A stretch of 38,905 nt of DNA from CBDUBH01 sp965365345. GTDB taxonomy: Bacteria > Bacteroidota > Ignavibacteria > Ignavibacteriales > SURF-24. The stretch is from positions 1-38,905 of the forward strand of contig CBDUBH010000024.1 in assembly GCA_965365345.1 (NCBI GenBank). Direction: 5' to 3'. Every line of letters begins with the position of its first letter. Within the stretch, counting starts at the first letter, position 1. The notes beneath the pieces were generated by a model. That model had not been told where the DNA came from, made no database searches, and saw only the letters and a list, made by a program, of their open reading frames with translations. Of the stretch, positions 32,126 to 38,905 are shown piece after piece. The translations under genes were made by a program, and so were the position numbers.

Positions 32126-33232
32126 ATGAATAAATTACTAATATTTGTTTTGTTTTGTTTTTCCATTCTTTTTTTCGGCTGCGCTGAAAATACTTTAGAT
32201 ATTTCAGAAATTCAAAAATATAATATTGTTGATAACGGAAAAATTAACGATACGGTTTATATTCAGATAAATCCGGTTTGGGATTATCAGGGATTTAATA
32301 ATCCGCAGGATATTTTAATCGGCAGGGATCAATTTGTTTATGTAGCAGATACAGATAACGATAGAATTGTAATGATGAATTTGAACGGTCAAATTTTAGG
32401 TGAAAAGTCAATTAAAAAACCTGTTGCAATCGCCCAGGATTATTTAATGAATTTAATTGTTTGTGCTCAATTTGATACAGTAACAGATAATACAAACCGA
32501 AATTATTCTGCTGTTTTTAAAATTGATATGGCAGGAAAAAATGGTTCAAACGGACATAATTTAAATTCTGCTTCAATTCAAAGAATTCTACCGAAAACAT
32601 CATATGATTTTTCTAAAAATGATAGAGTTTACACAGGAGCAGCAGTATTTTTTGACAATTCTTTTATAATTAGCAGAAAAGGACCATCAAACAGTAATTT
32701 GGTTGATCCAGATAATGTTGTGTTAATATATAAAAACATTAATAATGAAAATGGTGACAGGATAGATGTTGCTTCCGGAAGAATTCCCTTGCTTACTGCA
32801 GAAGGAACCGGATTACTTTCAGCGAATAAACTAAGTTCTGTAACTACATTCAATAAAAAAAATTATGATGTTATAATAACTCTTACAGGAAATAATAGCT
32901 TTAAAACTCAATGGCTTCAATATGTAACTACAAGCGATTTTACGGGTTATTCAAACAAGATTTCACCTGCATCCGGAGAATTGATGAAAATTAATAAATT
33001 TTTATCTCCTGAAGATGTTACAATTGATAACGCAGGTAATATTTTTGTTGTAGATGCTGCAAAAGACAGTGTTTACAAATTCAATACAAATGGAGATGAA
33101 TTACAGTCATTTGGCGGAACAGAAATATTTAAAAATCCTTGCGGCTTGGCTTTTTATAACAGAACCTTGTACGTAGCCGATACAGGGAATAACAGAATTT
33201 TAAGATTTGTCCTTTCAACGGAGCTTGACTAA
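32126..33232 (+). CDS. NHL-repeat lipoprotein
   Basis: A 368-residue lipoprotein with lipobox FFGC (Cys19). NHL-type beta-propeller repeats are clear near the N-terminus (FVYVADTDNDRIVMMNLNGQ, about 69-88) and the C-terminus (IFVVDAAKDSVYKFNTNGDE and LYVADTGNNRILRF); the middle is less regular. Such propellers usually mediate protein or carbohydrate contacts at the cell surface. Its stop codon overlaps the start of the phospholipase D gene by one base (TAATG), so the two are coupled. No enzymatic residues are recognisable and the partner is unknown. Confidence 0.82.
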   Translation: MNKLLIFVLFCFSILFFGCAENTLDISEIQKYNIVDNGKINDTVYIQINPVWDYQGFNNPQDILIGRDQFVYVADTDNDRIVMMNLNGQILGEKSIKKPVAIAQDYLMNLIVCAQFDTVTDNTNRNYSAVFKIDMAGKNGSNGHNLNSASIQRILPKTSYDFSKNDRVYTGAAVFFDNSFIISRKGPSNSNLVDPDNVVLIYKNINNENGDRIDVASGRIPLLTAEGTGLLSANKLSSVTTFNKKNYDVIITLTGNNSFKTQWLQYVTTSDFTGYSNKISPASGELMKINKFLSPEDVTIDNAGNIFVVDAAKDSVYKFNTNGDELQSFGGTEIFKNPCGLAFYNRTLYVADTGNNRILRFVLSTELD

Positions 33233-35538
33233 TGAAACATTTATTCTTCCTGTTTTTTATTCCCCTTAGTATTTTTTCTCAATCCACAAAAATTTCCGAA
33301 TTGCGAAATAATGATTCAAACGGTATTCCTGTAGATACCGGTAAAGTTTTTACTATTTCCGGAGTAGTAACGAGTTCAAATCATTTCGGTTACAGTGGGC
33401 CAGGTTCAATTCAGGATAGTACTGGCGGTATTTCAATTTACGGAAATGGTTTTGCTTCAAGTTCAAATATTGGAGATTCTGTAACAGTTACAGCGTCTTT
33501 AGCTCAATTTAGAGGACTATCTCAATTAAATTTTAATTCGTCTTCCACTTTAATAAAACATAACGCAAATTCTAATATTGATACTTTAGTTTTAACAATT
33601 CAGGAAATTAAATCACAGAATTGGAACGGTTTTGAAGAATATGAAAGTCGATTAATCAGAATTAATAATGTTAAAATTGAAGCACAAGGAAGTTTTTCTT
33701 CTGGCTCAAATTATCTGATATCAGATGTAACAGGAAGCTTAACTGATGGATTACGAATTGATAATGATGTAAAAACATTAATTGGAACACCAATACCAAC
33801 CAATAATGTGGATATCATCGGAATTTTGGGTCAGTATAAATCAACTGTTCCTTTTAATAGCGGATATCAATTAATTCCAAGATTTAAAGAAGATATTTTA
33901 ACAGATGGAACTCCACTTATTTATAATTCAGTTTATGTTTCAAAATTAGATACAAATTCTTTCACAGTTAAGTATACTACTTCTAAATTAGGGAACACAC
34001 ATATTAAGTTTGGCTTTACGGAAAATTTGGAACTTGATTCAGTAGTAATTAATGAAGAAAAATTAAACCATGAAGTTACCGTAAGCGAATTAAATGAATC
34101 TACAAAATATTATTTTAAAGTATTTTCTGAAAATGCATACGGAAGAAGCTCAAGCAATTTATATAATGTTTTAATTCCTACTGCAAATCCTGAAACCGGG
34201 GCAATTAATGTTTATTTTAATTTTCCCGTAGATACAACAGTAGCAATCCCGGGAAACTCAGCAAATGGTAATATTAATTTCGTTGAAAAGATAATTCAAA
34301 GAATAAATGCAGCCTCAAATTCAATTGATATGGCTGTTTATAGTTTTTCCGGATTAGATGATGTAGCGAATGCGTTAATTTCAGCAACAAATAGAGGTGT
34401 AAAAGTCAGAGTTGTTTATCATAACAGAACAACGCAGAATTCAATGCAATTACTTATAGATGCAGGAATTAAGGTACAAAAACGCACCGATAATGACGGA
34501 CTTATGCATAATAAATTTTTGATATTTGACGGTAGAGATGAAAATTTAAAAAACGATTGGGTTTGGACAGGTTCTTGGAATTTAACATCAACCGAATTGA
34601 AATGGAAAAATAATGTAATTGAAATAAATGATCCCTCCTTGGCTTTAGCATATCAAAATGAGTTTGAAGAAATGTGGGGTGGAAACGGTGATGTTCCGAA
34701 TTCAAATTCAAGATTCGGAATCAACAAATTTGATAATACTGTTCACACTTTCCAAATTGGCGGAAGAAAGATTGAATCATTTTTCAGTCCTTCAGATGCA
34801 ACAGAATCAAAAATTATTGATCAAGTAAAAGAGATGAATCATTCAATTTATTTTGCAACATTAACTTTTACGAGTGACGGAATTTCAAACAGTATTAAAA
34901 ATTCACATTTGTATTCAACTAAAGATATTCGCGGAATTATTGATAATGTTGAAGATATGGGGGGAGAGTACAACAATTTTAAAAATTATACAAATGAAGT
35001 TTTTGATTATAATCTTGATGCAACACTTCACCATAAATACGGAATTATTGATGCTTCATTCGGAAGCAGCGATCCGGTTGTAATTACCGGTTCTCATAAC
35101 TGGTCAAAAGCTGCTAATGAAATTAATGATGAAAATACTCTGATAATTCATGATCTTTATATTGCAAATCAATTTATGCAGGAATTTAAAAAAAGATATA
35201 ACGAATCAGGCGGCACGGTTGCATTTGTTATTCCGGTAGTAACTTCTTTAGATTCTGAAAATAATGTTACACCTGAAAGTGTTGAGCTATTTCAAAATTA
35301 TCCAAATCCTTTTAATCCGGTTACAACAATTTCATTTTATCTTAATCAAAATACGGAAATAGAATTATCAGTCTATAATACACTTGGTGAGAAAGTTGCA
35401 TCTATTTTTAATGGAGAAGCAAAAAGTGGCAAAAACTTTTTTGATTTCAATGCAAGCAATTTATCAAGCGGCATTTATTTCTATCAATTAAAAAGTTCAC
35501 AGTTTAATCTTGTAAAAAAACTATTGATATTAAAATAA
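33232..35538 (+). CDS. Secreted phospholipase D-superfamily (nuclease-like) protein with OB fold, FN3 and T9SS domain
   Basis: A 768-residue exported protein. After a signal peptide (LFFLFFIPLSIFSQ) come an OB-fold-like domain (about 18-225), a fibronectin-III domain (about 230-317), a PLD region with two HKD motifs, and a C-terminal sorting domain (NYPNPFNPVTTI to VKKLLILK). HKD1 is H426-N-K428...D433 with TGSWN downstream; HKD2 is H600-H-K602...D607 with TGSHNWS. The HNKFLIFDG and TGSxN pattern resembles the Nuc-type endonucleases of the superfamily, so extracellular DNA or RNA cleavage is more likely than phospholipid synthesis, though lipid cleavage is possible. It is the last gene of the surface block, with no terminator visible before atpD. 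Confidence 0.88.
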   Translation: MKHLFFLFFIPLSIFSQSTKISELRNNDSNGIPVDTGKVFTISGVVTSSNHFGYSGPGSIQDSTGGISIYGNGFASSSNIGDSVTVTASLAQFRGLSQLNFNSSSTLIKHNANSNIDTLVLTIQEIKSQNWNGFEEYESRLIRINNVKIEAQGSFSSGSNYLISDVTGSLTDGLRIDNDVKTLIGTPIPTNNVDIIGILGQYKSTVPFNSGYQLIPRFKEDILTDGTPLIYNSVYVSKLDTNSFTVKYTTSKLGNTHIKFGFTENLELDSVVINEEKLNHEVTVSELNESTKYYFKVFSENAYGRSSSNLYNVLIPTANPETGAINVYFNFPVDTTVAIPGNSANGNINFVEKIIQRINAASNSIDMAVYSFSGLDDVANALISATNRGVKVRVVYHNRTTQNSMQLLIDAGIKVQKRTDNDGLMHNKFLIFDGRDENLKNDWVWTGSWNLTSTELKWKNNVIEINDPSLALAYQNEFEEMWGGNGDVPNSNSRFGINKFDNTVHTFQIGGRKIESFFSPSDATESKIIDQVKEMNHSIYFATLTFTSDGISNSIKNSHLYSTKDIRGIIDNVEDMGGEYNNFKNYTNEVFDYNLDATLHHKYGIIDASFGSSDPVVITGSHNWSKAANEINDENTLIIHDLYIANQFMQEFKKRYNESGGTVAFVIPVVTSLDSENNVTPESVELFQNYPNPFNPVTTISFYLNQNTEIELSVYNTLGEKVASIFNGEAKSGKNFFDFNASNLSSGIYFYQLKSSQFNLVKKLLILK

Positions 35539-35553
35539 AATTTAAATAAATCG

Positions 35554-35582
35554 TTGAAAAATAGAATTGCTTTAAGTAAATT
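35554..35582 (+). promoter_or_regulatory. Candidate sigma-70-type promoter for atpDC
   Basis: TTGAAA at 35554-35559 and TAAATT at 35577-35582 have a 17-base spacer and lie 34 bases upstream of the atpD start. In DNA this AT-rich the match is only suggestive, but the spacing is ideal and the ATP synthase pair would need its own promoter. Confidence 0.35.
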
Positions 35583-35615
35583 AAATTTATTTAATTGAAA
35601 TTTCAAAGGAAAACA

Positions 35616-37028
35616 ATGGCAAATAATGAAGGACAAATTGTTCAGGTAATCGGTCCTGTAGTGGATATTGATTTTGAAAACGGTTATCTCCCAAAAATTT
35701 ACAATGCTATTAAAATTCCGAGAACTTCGGTAGAAGGAACGGAAGAAGAATTGATTGTTGAAGTTCAACAGCATCTTGGTGAAAACAGAGTAAGAACTGT
35801 TGCGATGGATTCAACCGATGGTTTGGTTCGTGGTATGAAAGCAATTGATACAGATGCTCCAATAACGGTTCCGGTTGGTCCTGAAACATTAGGCAGATTG
35901 ATAAACGTAATTGGAGAACCAATTGATGGCCTGGGGGAAATTAATACAAAAGAACATTTCCCGATTCACCGTTCGGCTCCTTTATTTAAAAACCTTTCAA
36001 CATCACAAGAAATATTTGAAACCGGTATTAAAGTTATTGATCTTATTGAACCTTATTCAAAAGGCGGTAAGACAGGACTTTTTGGTGGTGCTGGTGTTGG
36101 TAAAACCGTAATTATTCAGGAATTAATTCATAATATTGCTTCTCAGCATGGCGGTTATTCCGTATTTACCGGTGTAGGTGAAAGAACAAGAGAAGGAAAT
36201 GATCTTTGGCTTGAAATGAAAGAATCAGGCGTACTTGAAAAAACTTGTCTTGTATTTGGACAGATGAATGAGCCCCCGGGAGCCCGTTTGAGAGTTGGTC
36301 TGACCGGATTAACGATGGCTGAATATTTCAGAGATCAAGAAGGAAGAGACGTTCTTTTATTTATTGATAACATTTTCAGATTTACTCAAGCAGGTTCAGA
36401 AGTAAGCGCACTTTTAGGTAGAATGCCTTCTGCGGTAGGTTATCAACCTAATCTTGCTACGGAAATGGGCGCATTACAAGAAAGAATTACTACCACCGAT
36501 AAAGGCTCGATCACATCTGTACAAGCTATTTACGTTCCTGCGGATGACTTAACTGATCCGGCTCCTGCAACGGCTTTTGCCCATCTTGATGCAACCACTG
36601 TACTAAGCCGTCAAATTTCTGAATTAGGAATTTATCCGGCAGTTGATCCTTTGGAATCTACATCAAGAATTCTTGAACCGGGAATTTTAGGAGAAGAACA
36701 TTATTTTGTAGCAAAAAGAGTGAAAGAAATTCTTCAGCAATATAAAGATCTTCAAGATATTATTAATATTTTGGGTATGGATGAGCTTTCTGAAGAAGAT
36801 AAATTGGTAGTTCGCAGAGCAAGAAGAATACAAAGATTTTTCAGCCAGCCGTTCCACGTTGCTGAACAGTTTACAAATATTCCGGGAAAATATGTTAAAC
36901 TGGAAGATACAATAAAAGGATTTAAGGGAATTATTAATGGTGATTATGACGATCTTCCCGAACAAGCTTTTATGTATGTTGGAACAATTGAAGAAGCTGT
37001 TGAAAAAGCTAAAAAAATGCAGAGCTGA
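35616..37028 (+). CDS. atpD: F0F1 ATP synthase subunit beta
   Basis: The catalytic beta subunit of F1, 470 residues. The Walker A loop is GGAGVGKT (157-164), the catalytic glutamate lies in GVGERTREG (E189), and the Walker B strand is LLFIDNIFRF. The signature ALLGRMPSAVGYQP and the DELSEED-region equivalent DELSEEDKLVVRRARR (about 385-400) are intact. I start at ATG 35616, with AAAGGAAA five bases upstream; an in-frame TTG at 35595 is a poorer choice. Only atpC follows, two bases later. The other F1 and F0 genes are elsewhere, a split arrangement known from Bacteroidota and Chlorobi relatives. Confidence 0.98.
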   Translation: MANNEGQIVQVIGPVVDIDFENGYLPKIYNAIKIPRTSVEGTEEELIVEVQQHLGENRVRTVAMDSTDGLVRGMKAIDTDAPITVPVGPETLGRLINVIGEPIDGLGEINTKEHFPIHRSAPLFKNLSTSQEIFETGIKVIDLIEPYSKGGKTGLFGGAGVGKTVIIQELIHNIASQHGGYSVFTGVGERTREGNDLWLEMKESGVLEKTCLVFGQMNEPPGARLRVGLTGLTMAEYFRDQEGRDVLLFIDNIFRFTQAGSEVSALLGRMPSAVGYQPNLATEMGALQERITTTDKGSITSVQAIYVPADDLTDPAPATAFAHLDATTVLSRQISELGIYPAVDPLESTSRILEPGILGEEHYFVAKRVKEILQQYKDLQDIINILGMDELSEEDKLVVRRARRIQRFFSQPFHVAEQFTNIPGKYVKLEDTIKGFKGIINGDYDDLPEQAFMYVGTIEEAVEKAKKMQS

Positions 37029-37030
37029 AA

Positions 37031-37441
37031 ATGAAATTATTTAATCTTGAAGTTGTAACACCTTCCAGAAAAGCTTTTTCCGGTGAGGTGCAATCTGTAA
37101 CAATTCCCGGAACTTTAGGTTCATTTCAAGTTTTATATAATCATGCTCCGCTTTTAAGCACTTTTGAAATCGGTAAAGTTAAAGTTGTTGATTCAACCGG
37201 AAAAGAATTGCATTTTGCAACAAGTGGCGGAACAGTAGAAGTTAGAGATAACATTGTTTTAATGCTTGCAGAGACTTTTGAAAGTCCAGATGAAATAATT
37301 AAAGAACGCGCCGAAAAAGCACTTTCAAGAGCTAAAGATAGAATAGCTGAAAAGAATAAAAAAGATTTGGATCTTGAACGCGCCGAATTAGCTTTACAAA
37401 GAGCTATTAATAGACTTAAAGTAAAAGAAAACCGATATTAA
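37031..37441 (+). CDS. atpC: F0F1 ATP synthase subunit epsilon
   Basis: The epsilon subunit of the F1 central stalk, 136 residues. The N-terminal beta-sandwich begins MKLFNLEVVTPSRKAFSGEV and contains IPGTLGSFQVLYNHAPLLSTFEIGKV (about 25-50), the conserved core. The C-terminal helical hairpin (about 90-136) is long and highly charged (KERAEKALSRAKDRIAEKNK), the part that can inhibit ATP hydrolysis in other bacteria. It directly follows atpD and is closed by a terminator. Confidence 0.95.
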   Translation: MKLFNLEVVTPSRKAFSGEVQSVTIPGTLGSFQVLYNHAPLLSTFEIGKVKVVDSTGKELHFATSGGTVEVRDNIVLMLAETFESPDEIIKERAEKALSRAKDRIAEKNKKDLDLERAELALQRAINRLKVKENRY

Positions 37442-37465
37442 TTCCGGTTATTAAAATTACAGATA

Positions 37466-37503
37466 AAAAAAGGAGTAATAAAAATTACTCCTTTTTATTT
37501 TTA
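37466..37503. terminator. Terminator between atpC and the convergent small gene
   Basis: AGGAGTAAT (37471-37479) pairs with ATTACTCCT (37484-37492) around four A residues, with A-rich DNA before and TTTTATTTTT after, so it can act in both directions. Confidence 0.85.
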
Positions 37504-37530
37504 AATTTGAAAAATAACATGAAAATTAAA

Positions 37531-37797
37531 TTAATATTTCCTGAGTTCTTCTTCAGGATTTTCATAAGCATTTGTAATTTTTATAACAAAAAAACTTTTA
37601 TAATTTTCAAAAGATGAATAAATTTCATTTTTTAAAAAATTAAAAACGTCATCAAATTCACCGGTAATTTGTGTGCTCATGAAATTGATTTTAAAATTCA
37701 GATTTGAATATTTTTGTAAAGAATTTAAAAATTGTTCAACTTTATTAATAGCATCATCTGAAAACGGGTAATAACTTACATCTACTGAAATTTTCAT
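37531..37797 (-). CDS. Small YkoF/MTH1187-like protein, possible thiamine or HMP binding
   Basis: An 88-residue cytoplasmic protein. ISVDVSYYPFSDDAINKVEQFL followed by NFMSTQITGEFDDVFNFLKNEI resembles the YkoF (thiamine/HMP-binding) and DUF77 ferredoxin-like fold, where a strand with M-x-T-x-I/V-x-G-E/D precedes a helix. One such domain is present; YkoF itself has two. It starts two bases after the trkA stop, so it belongs to the potassium-uptake operon, an unexpected place for a vitamin-binding protein. The fold assignment is moderate and the ligand is unproven. Confidence 0.65.
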   Translation of the reverse strand: MKISVDVSYYPFSDDAINKVEQFLNSLQKYSNLNFKINFMSTQITGEFDDVFNFLKNEIYSSFENYKSFFVIKITNAYENPEEELRKY

Positions 37798-37799
37798 TT

Positions 37800-38489
37800 T
37801 TACTCTATAATTTTTTTTATGTCTTTATCTTTACCCAAAATTATTAAAATATCTTCATCTTCCAATACCGTAGTAGCGGTTGGCACTCCGTAAATTCTTT
37901 CTTTTCTAGTTTGCTCGCCGGTGCGTTCATCAGTAATTTTGTAACTTCTTTTAACAGTTATCAAATTCAAATTATAGCGAATTCGAAGATCAATTTCCTG
38001 AAGAGTTTTACCGACAAATGTTTTTGGAGTTCTTATTTGAACAATATTGTAATTTTCGCCTAACGGAATTAAATCCAAAACATCTTCATTTATTAAAGTA
38101 GAGGCAACCTTTCTCGCCATTTCAAATTCTGGTGTAATAACCTGATGAGCGCCTAATTTGTACAATATTCTTTGCTGCATTAAGGATGATGCTCTTGCAA
38201 CAACTTTTTTTATTCCCATCTGAAGTAAAAGTACAACTGTTAAAACTGTATCTTCAAAATGCTCGCCCATCGAAATTATTACGGCATCCATTTTTTCTAT
38301 ACCAAGATTTATCAAAGCTTTTTCATCTGTTGAATCAGTTCTTACGGCGTAAGTCACTTTTTCTTTGATCTCTTCAATGATCTCTAAATCCTGATCAATT
38401 GCCATAACTTCCGCGCCACGCTCAGTTAAGGAAGTTGCAATACTTCTGCCAAAATCACCTAAACCGATAACTGCAAATTTCTTTGCCAT
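37800..38489 (-). CDS. trkA: TrkA/KtrA-type potassium uptake regulatory subunit (RCK)
   Basis: The cytoplasmic gating subunit of a Trk/Ktr potassium channel, 229 residues. The RCK_N Rossmann domain carries the nucleotide-binding loop GLGDFGRS (8-15), the acidic D36 in MAIDQD at the end of strand 2, and DSTDEKAL. A TrkA_C domain follows from about 135 (LIPLGENYNIVQIRTPKTFVGKTL). The single-RCK form is that of KtrA; the classical E. coli TrkA has two such units. It lies 12 bases after the trkH stop. Ligand state (ATP/ADP or NAD) cannot be read from the sequence. Confidence 0.93.
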   Translation of the reverse strand: MAKKFAVIGLGDFGRSIATSLTERGAEVMAIDQDLEIIEEIKEKVTYAVRTDSTDEKALINLGIEKMDAVIISMGEHFEDTVLTVVLLLQMGIKKVVARASSLMQQRILYKLGAHQVITPEFEMARKVASTLINEDVLDLIPLGENYNIVQIRTPKTFVGKTLQEIDLRIRYNLNLITVKRSYKITDERTGEQTRKERIYGVPTATTVLEDEDILIILGKDKDIKKIIE

Positions 38490-38501
38490 AAATTTGTTCC
38501 G

Positions 38502-38905
38502 TTAAATTGTTGAAATTTCTTCTTTCGGATAATCAATAGCCGATTCTTCTTTTGCTGAAATTATACTGTTCATAAAAGTAATAGGACCGATTCTTCCAAT
38601 AAACATTATAACAATAATTATATATTTCCCGGCTGAATTTAGTAGTCCTGTAATTCCTTCAGAAAGTCCGACCGTGGCAAAAGCACTAAATGTTTCAAAA
38701 GCAAGTTTATTTAACCCAATATTCGAATTTGTTAGTGTTAATAAGAAAATCCCGAAAGCGATAATTACTAAAGAAATGAATCCTTTTAGCAAAGCTCTTA
38801 AAACTACTGCTTGTGGAATTGATCGGTTAAAAAGCTTTATACCTTTACTGTTGCGCAGATAGCTCCAAAAAGCTAAAATTATTATTGCAAAAGTTGTGGT
38901 CTTGA
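38502..38905 (-). CDS. trkH: TrkH/KtrB potassium channel subunit (5' part outside window)
   Basis: The C-terminal 134 residues of the membrane subunit. The reading frame is open to the window edge. The first visible residues, KTTTFAIIIL, match the end of the third pore repeat (family GGIKTTTFA). FETFSAFATVGLSEGIT is the fourth pore loop with its TVGL selectivity-filter segment, and MFIGRIGPITF is the conserved penultimate block. The protein ends KEEISTI. It is upstream of and co-transcribed with trkA. A shorter reading from an internal TTG at 38792 would delete the KTTTF motif and is not credible. Confidence 0.93.
   Translation of the reverse strand, partial: KTTTFAIIILAFWSYLRNSKGIKLFNRSIPQAVVLRALLKGFISLVIIAFGIFLLTLTNSNIGLNKLAFETFSAFATVGLSEGITGLLNSAGKYIIIVIMFIGRIGPITFMNSIISAKEESAIDYPKEEISTI

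Noticed and set aside
33232..35538. Cardiolipin synthase as identity of the PLD protein
   Set aside because: It is exported with a T9SS tail, has no membrane helices at the N-terminus beyond the signal peptide, and its TGSxN contexts are closer to Nuc-type nucleases.

Overview
This is a strongly AT-rich bacterial chromosome segment. Three proteins end in Por/T9SS-type sorting domains (two carry the motif NYPNPFNP), and there is a PorV/UPF0164 protein, a CarboxypepD_reg-type TonB receptor, a fused E1 2-oxoacid dehydrogenase and a detached atpDC pair. Together these point to the FCB group, most likely Ignavibacteria (Ignavibacteriales). This placement is inference from gene content and is not backed by any search. 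I see no phage genes, transposase, rRNA or CRISPR.

Layout. 1-385: start of a zinc alcohol dehydrogenase gene, minus strand, cut by the window edge. 386-1051: spacer, then a CAU-anticodon tRNA and two minus-strand terminators. 1068-4548: a POT peptide transporter divergent from a PlsC-like acyltransferase, then an LD-carboxypeptidase. 4907-7341: hydG-hydE, two radical-SAM maturases of [FeFe] hydrogenase. 7429-8854: a TPR lipoprotein and a DUF58 protein. 8948-10300: a phosphoglucosamine/phosphomannomutase on the minus strand. 10644-12224: an endonuclease III-like enzyme and an EamA permease. 12676-19535: lpdA-lipB-E1(alpha-beta fusion)-E2-lipA, a complete 2-oxoacid dehydrogenase complex together with the enzymes that make its lipoyl cofactor. 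19632-22364: a four-subunit 2-oxoacid:ferredoxin oxidoreductase. 22531-35538: a 13-kb cell-surface block of three secreted T9SS cargo proteins, two lipoproteins, a TonB-dependent receptor and a PorV-like protein; the last cargo is a nuclease-like phospholipase D protein. 35616-37441: atpD-atpC. 37531-38905, minus strand: TrkH/KtrB (partial), TrkA/KtrA and a small YkoF-like protein.

How the genes fit together. Central carbon metabolism dominates the middle: an NAD-linked and a ferredoxin-linked route for oxidative decarboxylation of 2-oxoacids sit side by side, separated by one terminator. The HydG/HydE pair implies a hydrogenase elsewhere that could dispose of reduced ferredoxin. The surface block reads as one coupled unit: exported proteins, a PorV-type T9SS shuttle or outer-membrane partner, and a TonB receptor.

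The non-coding DNA is also informative. Intergenic regions carry a family of short palindromes (GTCATTCCGG...), a second inverted repeat of a different type, and several arrays with a 7-base period. Three of these arrays begin at the first base after a stop codon. These repeats and the surface block are the parts most worth a second look.
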